Below are positions 27,264 through 37,400 of a DNA stretch of 64,000 nt, piece by piece. The position numbers were made by a program, and so were the translations under genes. Under the pieces are notes generated by a model. It searched no databases. It worked only from the letters and a program-made list of their open reading frames with translations, and was not told the origin of the DNA. This DNA comes from Granulicella paludicola (GTDB taxonomy: Bacteria; Acidobacteriota; Terriglobia; Terriglobales; Acidobacteriaceae), in NCBI RefSeq assembly GCF_025685545.1, contig NZ_JAGSYC010000023.1, positions 248,001-312,000 on the forward strand, written 5' to 3'. The stretch's first letter is position 1. Every line of letters starts with the position of its first letter.

Positions 27264-28787
27264 GTGCGCCGAACGTCGCCAGGAACTGTTGCCTCCATGG
27301 TTTTAGAACCAGTTCGATCTCTTACGAAGGCGGTCTACGTCAATCGGCCGGCCAGCATACAGTGCCTGCTGGGTATTTTGATGACATTGCTAGTGGCCGC
27401 CATTGGAGTAGCGGTCCATCTAAACCTTGCGACAGCAAGCCTTCTTTACCTATTGCTGGTCGTCTCGGTGGCTGTGCATTGCGGCTTCTTTCAAGCCTCC
27501 GTAGTCTCTTTGGCGTCGATCCTTTGTCAAACCTACTTCTTTACTTCGCCTACCTTCAGCTTTCGCATCGCCGATCCCCGTAACGCCATAGCGATCGTCA
27601 TCTTTGAGCTCACTGCGCTTCTGGTGAGTCGCCTTTCAGCGCGGGAGCGTGCGTATTCTGAGGAGCTCCAGCGGCAGAGAATAAAGATCCAGAGACTCTA
27701 TGCAGTTAGCTGCGGAGCCCTGACCTTCGACCCTGCCAAGGGTCCTGAAAAAGAAATGGCACATCTCATCCGGACTGAGTTCCAGTTGGAGTCGGTGGCC
27801 ATTTATAACGCCTACTCCACCACTCTTGGTGTCGCAGGCTCATGGCAGGACTTCGAAGAAGAGTTGCTGGAGACCCTGGCATTGGGAACACTTCCAGAGA
27901 ATCGCCTCTTTCAGGGCTCCAGGTCTACGGTCTTCAGAACGCCTGGAGAGCTCTTTGGAACGTTAGTCGTTGCAGGAACCATCGGCCCAGTTGCTCTTCA
28001 ATCCCTGGCGTCGCTCACAGCGCTCATCCTGGAGAGACAGCAGGCCTTTTTGGAAAAGGGTGCCGCGGAAGCCTCCCGCCAGACAGAGCAGTTGCGAACC
28101 ACCGTCCTTGACGGATTGGCCCACGCCTTCAAAACCCCACTCACGGTCATTCGAGCTGCCAGCTCCGGTCTGCTGGAGAGTGGCAAACTGGATCCGGCAC
28201 AAAGTGAATTGATGGACATGATCGATGAACAGTCGATCTGGCTCAACGACCTCACAACTCGCCTGCTGGCCACCGCAAGAGTTGGTGAAGAGAAGCTTTG
28301 TCTGGAGTTCGAGACGATTGACATCTCAACTCTTCTGAACAGCATTGTTGCAGAGTGCCAGCGCCTGCGGTCCAGCAATCTAACTCAGACTGCACCCGCC
28401 TCTACCATTCACGTTCATGTACCCGACCACGTATCACCCATTGCGGCCGATCACGATTTACTTCGTACCACGCTGCTGGAGCTCTTGGAGAACGCGCTTA
28501 AATATACGGACAAGGGAAAGTCCATCTCTCTTTCGGCCGCGCAGTGCTCCGAAGAGACACGTATCTCCGTGCATAGCTGGAGCAAGGTCATCGATCTGCA
28601 AGAGCGCGACCTCATCTTTGATCGCTTCTATCGTTCGCTCGACCACCACGATCTGGCACCTGGCACCGGCATCGGCCTGTCCGTGGCCCAGCGCGTCGCC
28701 GAAGCCCACAAAGGGCAAATCTGGGTAACCAGCAGCCTCGAAGAGGGCACCACCTTCAATATTTCACTTCCGCGTACCTCAAGGTAG
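27264..28787 (+). CDS. KdpD-like sensor histidine kinase (DUF4118 membrane domain)
   Basis: The protein has 507 residues from a GTG at 27264 with GAAGGA 4 bases upstream; an in-frame ATG at 27297 is the alternative. Four closely spaced helices (about 35-115) match the DUF4118 membrane region of KdpD. A GAF-like domain follows (about 160-270), then the HisKA box with His287 (LAHAFKTPLTVIRA), the N-box (LLELLENALKYTDKG), and a G2 box (GTGIGLSVAQRVAEA). The N-terminal KdpD sensor and UspA domains are missing and no kdpFABC genes are in the window. A response regulator follows within 30 bases. It may regulate the divergent porin-permease group, an inference from position. Confidence 0.94.
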   Translation: MRRTSPGTVASMVLEPVRSLTKAVYVNRPASIQCLLGILMTLLVAAIGVAVHLNLATASLLYLLLVVSVAVHCGFFQASVVSLASILCQTYFFTSPTFSFRIADPRNAIAIVIFELTALLVSRLSARERAYSEELQRQRIKIQRLYAVSCGALTFDPAKGPEKEMAHLIRTEFQLESVAIYNAYSTTLGVAGSWQDFEEELLETLALGTLPENRLFQGSRSTVFRTPGELFGTLVVAGTIGPVALQSLASLTALILERQQAFLEKGAAEASRQTEQLRTTVLDGLAHAFKTPLTVIRAASSGLLESGKLDPAQSELMDMIDEQSIWLNDLTTRLLATARVGEEKLCLEFETIDISTLLNSIVAECQRLRSSNLTQTAPASTIHVHVPDHVSPIAADHDLLRTTLLELLENALKYTDKGKSISLSAAQCSEETRISVHSWSKVIDLQERDLIFDRFYRSLDHHDLAPGTGIGLSVAQRVAEAHKGQIWVTSSLEEGTTFNISLPRTSR

Positions 28788-28813
28788 AGGGCGTAAAAGA
28801 TAGGATGTGCTCC

Positions 28814-29551
<738 letters not shown>

Positions 29552-29778
29552 GTGACATCCTCCGTTGCTGCGCGGCCGCAACCGTGAAACGTAGGGAAAC
29601 CTCCCACCTGAAAAGGTGCGAGCGCGCTTTCAATTCATCCTGCGAGCGCAACGCCGTGGAGAAACATGGAGCAGCGTTTCACCACACGGCACGGCAGGCC
29701 TGCGGCGTCATTTTTCCAGCCGGGAGAGAGCTCCCCGCCCGTAGAATGAGGCCAGCGCAGGCGTACTTCTGGCAGGCT

Positions 29779-30372
29779 ATGGAACCCACGAATGGTGAAG
29801 TAACAACCCTTCTGCAGCGATGGAGGGACGGCGATGCTGAGGTGCTCGATCGCCTTGCCCCGCTGGTGTACGACCAACTGCATGTCATCGCGCAAGGCTA
29901 TATGCGCCGCGAGCGAGACGACCACACGCTCCAGCCCACCGCGCTGGTCAGTGAAGTCTTTCTGCGGCTGCTGAATCAACGCAAAGCTACTTGGAACGAC
30001 CGCGTCCACTTCTACATCTTCGCAGCCAGCATCATGCGCAACATCCTGAAGGACTATGCGCGCGCACACCTCGCGGACAGGCGCGGTGGCCTGGGGATGG
30101 TGAGGCTGCCTCTCTCCGATGAGCTTGCCTGGGTGGGGTCTACGCCCGAGGCGGTCCTCGACCTGCACCGCGCTCTGGATCGATTAGAAAAACTCGATGC
30201 CCGCAAAGCCCACATCGTGGAGCTGCGTTTTTTTCTGGCGCTGAATATGGAAGAGGCCGCCGAGGTGATGTCGCTTTCCCTGGCGACCGTGGAGCGGGAC
30301 TTGAAGTTCGCACGTAGCTGGCTCCATCGCGAGCTCCACTCGGACTTGCCAGAGGAAAGCGCGCATGCCTGA
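29779..30372 (+). CDS. ECF-type RNA polymerase sigma factor
   Basis: The 197-residue product has sigma regions 2 and 4: VYDQLHVIAQGYMRRERDD with the region-2 helix, then LQPTALVSEVFLRLLNQ, and a C-terminal helix-turn-helix (FLALNMEEAAEVMSLSLAT). This is the Acidobacteria/Planctomycetes-type ECF class tied to protein kinases. I start at the ATG at 29779 since homology begins there; the frame is open to 29584 but the extra part has no sigma features. Its stop overlaps the following kinase ATG (ATGCCTGA). The kinase probably controls it instead of a classical anti-sigma factor, an inference from known pairings. Confidence 0.93.
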   Translation: MEPTNGEVTTLLQRWRDGDAEVLDRLAPLVYDQLHVIAQGYMRRERDDHTLQPTALVSEVFLRLLNQRKATWNDRVHFYIFAASIMRNILKDYARAHLADRRGGLGMVRLPLSDELAWVGSTPEAVLDLHRALDRLEKLDARKAHIVELRFFLALNMEEAAEVMSLSLATVERDLKFARSWLHRELHSDLPEESAHA

Positions 30373-33082
30373 TACGCAACCGTTCTCCAACGGACACGAG
30401 CGCTGGCAACGCGTGGAAGAGCTCTTTCACGCTGCTTCAGCTCTACCTTCAGAAGCGCGGCGAGCCTACCTTGCGAGTCAGTGCATCGACGTGGCCATGC
30501 TCGATGAAGTCATCGACCTGCTCGGCTCAGATTCCGCCGTCAGTGACCTGATGGCCACACCGATAACGATCGGCGACCACCATCTGATGCGAGAAACGTC
30601 GAGCGATCCGTGGCTGGGACGGACCCTTGACGGTTTTGAAATACGAACTCTGCTGGGTAGGGGAGGCATGGGCGTCGTCTATCTCGGGGTGCGCACCGAT
30701 GGCCTGCTCGCACAACAGGCCGCGATCAAGGTGATGGCGCGGCATCTGCAGTCCACCCCGGCGCAGAGCCAGTTCCTCCTCGAACGCGACGCTCTCGTCA
30801 GGCTGCAACACCCGCACATCGCACGGCTGGTGGGCGGCGGTGTCACCCCAGAGCAGCTGCCCTTCCTCGTGATGGAGTACATCGAGGGACGAAGGCTCGA
30901 TGAAGCCAGCGACGATCCGTCCGTCAGCCTGAGGCAGATCGTGGTGTGGATGCTGCAACTGTGCGATGCCGTCAGCTACGTTCATCGCAACCTGATACTG
31001 CATCGCGACCTCAAGCCCGGCAACGTTCTGGTCACCAGCGATGGCGCGGTGAAGCTTCTCGACTTTGGCACGCTGAAGGCGATGGGACCGCAGACTGCGG
31101 TCGACTCTGCGATGACCCAGGCAGGTATGCGTGCCGTCACGCTGCGCTATGCAAGCCCGGAACACATCCGCGGCGGGGTCGCGTCCACGGCAATGGACGT
31201 CTTCTCACTCGGCATGACGCTTTATCGACTGATCGCCGGGCGTCTGCCTGACATGCCTGAGCAGTCAGTTCCACAATACCTGCAGCTGCTAAAAGAACGC
31301 ACCCTTCCGGCACCAGGCACGCTTATGAGCCCGGCACGCAGACAAGCCGAACCGATGCTGGCGAAAGATCTCGACATCCTCGTTGCAAAAGCGATCCACT
31401 TCGAAGCGGCCGCTCGCTACACGGACGCAGATGCGATGGCGCAGGACCTGCGGCGCGCGCTCGAATCACGACCTCTGCTCGCAACGCCTCCCACTTCGCG
31501 TGATCGTCTGCGGCGCTTTGTGTACCGCAACCGACCGCTCGTGGTCGGTGGCGCTGCAGCCTGTCTCGCCGTTGCGTTAGGGCTTGTCGGTATGAGGCAC
31601 GAGGCACGCATCGCCTATGCACAGAGCCACCGAGCCGCCGCAGGTGTGGAAGAAGAACGAAAGCTCGCGCACCTGCTGCTCTCCGATTACTTCACGCAGA
31701 TTCGCGAGGTCCCCGGGTCGACCCATGCACAGACTCTCGCTGTTGCACGAGCGGTCGACTACCTGAACCAGCTCAATCGCAGCGCGACGGACGCGGGCCT
31801 GCAGCTCGAAAGCCTCAAAGCCTACCGCACGTTGGGGTCGCTGCTCGGCAGCCCCTATGAGGCCAATCTGGGCGACGCTCCCTCCGCCCTCAAGACACTT
31901 CAACAGGGGCAACCGCTCGCTGCGAAGCTCCTCGCGCGCGATGCCCACAGCCTCGACTATCTCACCGCCTCAGCCGGGCTGGAGACGGCCTTTGGGCAGG
32001 TTTATCTCGGACAGGGAGACGGTCGGCATGCGCTTCCACATCTTCTCGCTGCAGCCGCCTTCGTGAAAAGAATTGCAGATGACCCTAACGTCACGGCGAA
32101 GATGATGATTCAGTCCGCGGCAGTGTACAAGACGCTTGCCGATACCTATGGCGAACATGGCGACGCAAGTACGCGCGATCCTGCGAAGGTAGTCGCATCG
32201 TTGCGACAGAGCGGCCTTTACTATCAGCGCGCGCTGGTCCTGCAGCCTCATTGCTGCGAGCGTGGACTCACGATCGTGCAGGCAACACTGGGCGAGCTGC
32301 TCGAAGACAGTGACGCCGCCCAGGCCCTTGCTTCCTATCAGCAAGGGCTCGCGGTCATCGCGTCTCTGCCCGCAGCGGACCAGACCAGCATAGGCTTCGT
32401 TCGTCTTACCGGTACGCTGCGAATGCACCTCGGCGCCGACTATCTGATCTTGCATCGCAAGGCACAGGGAGATGCCCTGCTACTGCCGGAGTTCGAACGC
32501 GAGCGAGCGGCTATCGCTGCAGATCCCATCGACATTCGTGCGCGGACCGACCTCATAGACCTCGATAGCACCGCACTCGATGGCTACGCCGCACTCGGTG
32601 ACGAGGCAAAGCAGGAGAGTCTGCTGCGCGAATCGCTCGATAACCTGCGCTTCCTTACCCACGCTCATCCAGACAACGCTGTTTGGCGCGCGCAGCAGAC
32701 AAGCGGAGAACTTCGGCTTGCCACGCTGCTGTTGCAACGGCACCATACCGCTGAAGCCAACGCGCTCGCCACGGCTGCTTTACCCGCGGCTGTGAGCGAC
32801 GCCGCAAGCCCTCAGGCCGATGCCGCCACTTTGCAGACCGCAGCGGATGCGATGATTCTCTTTCACAAGGATTCGACACGAGCGCTCGCCTTTGCGAAAC
32901 GGCTGGTTGCCATGGACGCGACTCCCTCGGCAAGTCACCTGCTGACGCTTGCCGCTGCACAGCGACAGAGCGGAGAGATAGGCCAGGCCTCCGTCACCTC
33001 GGCCAAAGCCCTGCAGCTCATTGAAGCTCAGCCTCACGGGCTGCGCTACGCGAGCGAGTTGGCGCAGGCACGCGCTCTGTAG
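30365..33082 (+). CDS. Ser/Thr kinase with TPR-like C-terminal region
   Basis: The 905-residue protein has an N-terminal segment shared by ECF-linked kinases (RWQRVEELFHAASALPSEAR), a kinase domain (about 88-365) with GRGGMGVVYLG, AAIKVMA, HRDLKPGNVLV and LLDFGTLK, one membrane helix (about 388-406, VVGGAAACLAVALGLVG), and roughly 490 outer residues rich in helical TPR-like repeats (for example LASYQQGLAVIASLP). The DFG motif is followed by Thr rather than the usual Ile/Leu-Ala. The gene overlaps the sigma factor stop by 8 bases. I infer a membrane sensor kinase acting on the ECF factor or its partners. Confidence 0.95.
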   Translation: MPDTQPFSNGHERWQRVEELFHAASALPSEARRAYLASQCIDVAMLDEVIDLLGSDSAVSDLMATPITIGDHHLMRETSSDPWLGRTLDGFEIRTLLGRGGMGVVYLGVRTDGLLAQQAAIKVMARHLQSTPAQSQFLLERDALVRLQHPHIARLVGGGVTPEQLPFLVMEYIEGRRLDEASDDPSVSLRQIVVWMLQLCDAVSYVHRNLILHRDLKPGNVLVTSDGAVKLLDFGTLKAMGPQTAVDSAMTQAGMRAVTLRYASPEHIRGGVASTAMDVFSLGMTLYRLIAGRLPDMPEQSVPQYLQLLKERTLPAPGTLMSPARRQAEPMLAKDLDILVAKAIHFEAAARYTDADAMAQDLRRALESRPLLATPPTSRDRLRRFVYRNRPLVVGGAAACLAVALGLVGMRHEARIAYAQSHRAAAGVEEERKLAHLLLSDYFTQIREVPGSTHAQTLAVARAVDYLNQLNRSATDAGLQLESLKAYRTLGSLLGSPYEANLGDAPSALKTLQQGQPLAAKLLARDAHSLDYLTASAGLETAFGQVYLGQGDGRHALPHLLAAAAFVKRIADDPNVTAKMMIQSAAVYKTLADTYGEHGDASTRDPAKVVASLRQSGLYYQRALVLQPHCCERGLTIVQATLGELLEDSDAAQALASYQQGLAVIASLPAADQTSIGFVRLTGTLRMHLGADYLILHRKAQGDALLLPEFERERAAIAADPIDIRARTDLIDLDSTALDGYAALGDEAKQESLLRESLDNLRFLTHAHPDNAVWRAQQTSGELRLATLLLQRHHTAEANALATAALPAAVSDAASPQADAATLQTAADAMILFHKDSTRALAFAKRLVAMDATPSASHLLTLAAAQRQSGEIGQASVTSAKALQLIEAQPHGLRYASELAQARAL

Positions 33083-33091
33083 CTTGATTGT

Positions 33092-34372
33092 TTATCTATA
33101 AAACGCGTGGCGCAGCTGCGCCACGCGCTGTAGTTCAGCGCTCACCCCAGCGTTGCGCCAGCGAGTTCGTCCCAGCAGAACGCGCGCTTTATCGAGATCG
33201 TGCTGCCCTGCAACGATACCCGGTCCACCTGGATTCTCATCGCGCTCCAATTGCGCCAACACCTCATACTGCCGGGCCATCTCGAGCGCCAGCTGTGGCT
33301 CATCTGCGACCGTGACGCTCAGATTGTCCAGCGTCTGCGTTGCCCCTTTCAGCAGCGTCGCCCTGGGCTGTCCCGCATGGGCCAGCGGCTTTGCTGAATC
33401 GTAGAGCTCGCCCGCCAGAGCTCCCGTTAGCTTCACCACATCCGCAAGCTGCGCCTGCGCACGCGTGCGTTCGCGAGTGGCTCGCATCGTTGATACCGCG
33501 ACACCGGCAACGCTGGCCGCCATTACCAGCGCGACGCCGCCAGCGATCGTCGTCATAGCCCAGTGTCTGCGCGCCCATCGTCCCAGGCGATACACATAGT
33601 GCCCCTTGCGAGCAGCGACAGGCCGGTGTTCCAGCACCGCTTGCAGATCGTCCGCAAACGCGCGCGCACTGCCATAGCGCTGCTGAGGCTCATCGCGGGT
33701 GGCCTTGTCCAGCACCGCCGTCAGTTCGCGGCCGGGCACATCGCCCAGCAGAAGCCTGCTTACCCTGCCCAGCGAGTACACATCCGTGGCCACCGTCGCA
33801 CGTTCGCCCGCCAGCTGTTCCGGTGCAGCGAACGCCGGTGTAAAAAATTTCTCGACGCCCGCTTGCGCTGAAGTTGAAGGCCCCACCAGCACCGCCACAC
33901 CGAAGTCAAGCAGCTTCAGGTGACCGCCTTCCATCACTAGAATGTTTTCGGGTTTCAGATCGGCATGAACCACGAGTCGCCGGTGTGCGTAATCCAGCGC
34001 ACGGGCAGCCTGCAGCAGCAACAGCACACGCGCTTCCTTCGCAAGGCTATGCTCGCGGCAGTACGCATCCAGCGGCAGACCCTCAACATACTCCATCACA
34101 ATGTAGCGATGGCCTTCTGACTCACCCGTGTCCAGAAGGCGCACGATCGAAGGATGGTCGAGCGAGGTCAACACCGCCTCTTCGTGTTGCAGTGATCTGC
34201 TGCCCAGCACAAGCCCCACCTGCGGATGCAGCATCTTGATCGCCACGCGTTGCGCGAACTGCTCCATGCGCTCAGCGAAATAAACCGTTCCCATTGCGCC
34301 CTGCCCCACAGGTCGCACGATGCGGAACGGTCCTATCGTTGCAGGTGCGGCGAAGCTGAGGGACATGGCCAT
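33092..34372 (-). CDS. Ser/Thr protein kinase, membrane anchored
   Basis: I start at the ATG at 34372 (MAMSLSF), leaving out 20 codons that overlap an inverted repeat. The kinase domain begins with IVRPVGQGAMGTVYFAE and carries VAIKMLHP, VVHADLKPENILV and LLDFGVAVLV. The catalytic loop reads HADLKPEN, with Ala in place of the usual Arg, so it is a non-RD kinase. A membrane helix (TTIAGGVALVMAASVAGVAV) is followed by about 110 residues outside, with an arginine-rich helical segment. It converges with the preceding TPR kinase (9 bases between stops). The 3' end of the coding frame forms part of a perfect palindrome. Substrate is unknown. Confidence 0.92.
   Translation of the reverse strand: MAMSLSFAAPATIGPFRIVRPVGQGAMGTVYFAERMEQFAQRVAIKMLHPQVGLVLGSRSLQHEEAVLTSLDHPSIVRLLDTGESEGHRYIVMEYVEGLPLDAYCREHSLAKEARVLLLLQAARALDYAHRRLVVHADLKPENILVMEGGHLKLLDFGVAVLVGPSTSAQAGVEKFFTPAFAAPEQLAGERATVATDVYSLGRVSRLLLGDVPGRELTAVLDKATRDEPQQRYGSARAFADDLQAVLEHRPVAARKGHYVYRLGRWARRHWAMTTIAGGVALVMAASVAGVAVSTMRATRERTRAQAQLADVVKLTGALAGELYDSAKPLAHAGQPRATLLKGATQTLDNLSVTVADEPQLALEMARQYEVLAQLERDENPGGPGIVAGQHDLDKARVLLGRTRWRNAGVSAELQRVAQLRHAFYR
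33104..33127 (-). terminator. 24-base perfect palindrome at converging 3' ends
   Basis: CGCGTGGCGCAG and CTGCGCCACGCG form a perfect palindrome. Read on the minus strand it is followed by TTTTAT, so it looks like an intrinsic terminator for the minus-strand kinase whose stem lies inside the last codons (RVAQLRHAFYR). On the plus strand, 20 bases after the TPR-kinase stop, it has no T-run and could act only as a block. Confidence 0.7.
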
Positions 34373-34390
34373 AAGAGTGTGCTCCCATAG

Positions 34391-34422
34391 TAAGTCGGGC
34401 CGCCCGAAGACGGCCCGACTTA
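34391..34422 (-). terminator. strong hairpin between SBBP gene and kinase gene
   Basis: TAAGTCGGGCC and GGCCCGACTTA form a perfect 11-base stem with a 10-base loop. It stands 13 bases downstream of the SBBP-gene stop (34436) on the minus strand and upstream of the kinase start. T-run is short (TACTA), so it could instead be a regulatory hairpin in the kinase leader. Confidence 0.6.
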
Positions 34423-34435
34423 TTTCCAGCATTCG

Positions 34436-37400
34436 TTACTGAACGACAACGGTCAGCGCCACCGTCTGCGACGATCCCGAAGGTCCAGTGATCGTAACCG
34501 GCACTGAATAGCTGCCCACCGGAGTTGCATTCGTGTAGTTCGACGTCGAACTGCTGCCACTGCTGCAGCCGGTGATGGCTCCCAAACCCGCTCCTAAGCT
34601 CAGAACGAAGATCCCGGCCAGCAGCATTTTAGGAAGTGCGATCTGGAGCTTCCGTCGCCGTGCGAGCCCGAGCAGGCCCAGCATGGACGCCGGCAGCCAC
34701 AGTATCTGTGCAGAGTAGGTACCGCTGCCCCCGCTTCTCTGCGGTGCAGTGAGCAGCGATGTCGTGACCGTGCCCGTCCCGATCGTCAACGTATCCGTGA
34801 CCACTGCACCTGCCAGTGTCACCGTTGACGGACTGAACGTACACGTCGCCTTCGACGGCAACGTGCCGCACGCAAGCGTGATGGCTCCGCTGTACCCGCC
34901 GACCGGCGTGAAGGTAAGTGTGGTGGCACCCGTAGCGCCACGTGCGATCGTCAGGTTCGCCTGGCTGGCCGTCACGGAGAAGCTCGGCACAACAACGGCT
35001 TCCGCTACCGATGTCGACGTGCTTCCCAGGTAATTGCTATCGCCGCCATACGTCGCCGTCAGGCTATAGGTATTCGCCGTTGCAAACGAGGTTGTCAGCG
35101 TCGCTGTCCCGTTCGTTCCGATAGCGCCGGTGCCCAGCGTAGTGCTGCCGCTGTAGAACGTGACCGTGCCGGTAGCTCCACTGGTCACGGTCGCGGTCAG
35201 CATCACGCTCGCGCCTGTACCAACCGATGCCGCCGAAGTTGCGAGCGATGTGCTGCTTGCAGCCTTCGTCACCGTCAGCGGTACACCCGCGCTTACGCTT
35301 GCCGCGTAGCCCGTCGGATTTGACGTGGCGTTGTAGGTACCCGCATAGCTCGCCACGACCGAGTAGCTGCCGACCACCGGCTTCACCACCAGCGTCGCCA
35401 CGCCCTGCGCATTCACCACCGCAGAGCCCAGGCTCACCGAGCCAGCCGCGAAGCTGACAGTGCCAGAGGTGGCAGCCGTGCTTCCAGCGGTCACCGTCGC
35501 CGTCAACGTGGATCCAGCGCCGTAGGCAGAACTCGCAGGGCTCACCGTCAGCGCCGTCGACGTCGTGTTCGCCGAAGACACCGTAAGTGCCGATGACGTG
35601 GAGGTCGAGCCGTTAAAGCCTGTATCCCCGCCATACTGCGCGGTCAGACTGTAACTTCCACCGGAAAGCAAACCAGAGTACGTCGCCACGCCGTTTGCGT
35701 TCAGTGTTCCCGTGCCAATCGTCGTCGAGCCGTTCAGGAAGGTCACCGTCCCTGTCGGCAGCACCGCCCCCGTGATCGTGGAACTCGTCGTCACCGTTGC
35801 GGTCAGCTGCACTGTCTGAGTGGGCGTCGCATTACCCGAAGGCGACACGGTCAACGCCGTCGCCGAAGGCTGCTGCTGCGTAATCATCTTCGCCACAAAG
35901 CCGTCTGCATTTCCGCCGAGCGTCTTCTGTGCTGCGTTGGCGGTCACGGGCAGGTAGGTGCCCCCATAGGGATTAGGTGCCTGTGAGCCGCTGAAGTAAG
36001 CGTTCAGATTGCTGTCGAGTGCGAGCGCATTGTTGTTCACCGTGATACCGCCACCCGACCCCAGATAGGTACCGAGCAGCAGTGACGAAGCGGTGGGCGA
36101 GAGTTCTGCGATATACGCGTCGTTGCCGCCGGGCTGGGCGATGGAGTTCTTCACTGGATAGTTTGAGCTGTTGGTGCTGGCCAGCAGGAACACATTGTTG
36201 TTTGCGTCGAGCGCCACACCGCGGCCCTGGCCCGGGGAGATATCCTGTGCCGTGGCTCCCAGATAGGTGGACCACACCAGGCTGCCAGTGGACGACAGTT
36301 TGGTCAGGAACGCTCCAAATTCGCATACGCCGGTATTGCCGTTGCCGTCGTTGAACTTGAAGCAGGAGGGCTGCAGTGTGCCGCTGGTGGTTGGATAGTC
36401 GATGGCGTTGGTATCGCCCGTGAGCACCACGTTGCCCGTGGTATCCGTCGCCATGCCAAATACATCGGACGCGGGGTAAAGCGTGGTTCCGCTGCCGCTG
36501 GTGCCTGCGCTCTGTCCGTTCATGTATGTAGTGAACAGGAGCGATGCCGGGCCGGACTTGGTGGGATCGAATGCTGCGACCCAACCCGTCATGGGGCACT
36601 GGCTGCTGGTTGCACCGGCGTTCGCGCACGTGGAGACGAGCGCGCCGGCACTGACGGGCCAGTGGGCGGAAGAAGTGTTGCCACCGATGTAGGCGATGCC
36701 GTTGGCATCTACCGCGACGGAGAGGCTGTTGGTATTGCAATCGCCGTTGCCGCAGCCGCCGATACCCGTGCCGCCGATGAGTGTGGAGTAAACGATGCCG
36801 CCGGCAGGCGTCAGCACGGTCAGAAAACCCTGTTCATCCTGTGGGCCGCCGCGCGCAACGGAGTAGCCGGGGTTATTCGTGGCATACAGCATGGACTCGG
36901 TCGTGTTGGTGTAGAAGGCAGTGTTGGTGGTGGGGAAGTTTGCCGCGCCCACATCCGCCGCGCCTGTCGAATCCGTGGGCCATGCCGGAATGTCCTGATT
37001 ATGGCTCTGGTTGCTGACGGCATACTGGGTGGAGTAGGTTACGCCCGTGACATACACGTTGCCGTTGGCGCCGATAGCGACGGCATTGGCCTGGTCATAC
37101 TGCGACCCGCCAAGGAACGTACCCGCGACTATTGACTTGCCGTCGGACGAGAGGCGGATCATGTACGCGTCATAGTTGCTGCTGCTGCTGATCTCGGTTG
37201 GGACGTTGTTCACTGAGCCACCGACCGGATTGCAGAGGGACTGCGCTCCTGTGGCAGGTACGGGAAACTCGCGTGGCGTGAAGTTGCCGATGACGTCGCC
37301 GCAACTGTTTGTATAGCCCACGACGACGGGCTGATCGCCGGTTGCGACGGCGACAGCGGTGGCGAAGTCATCGAAGGTGCCGCCGATGAAGGTGGACCAC

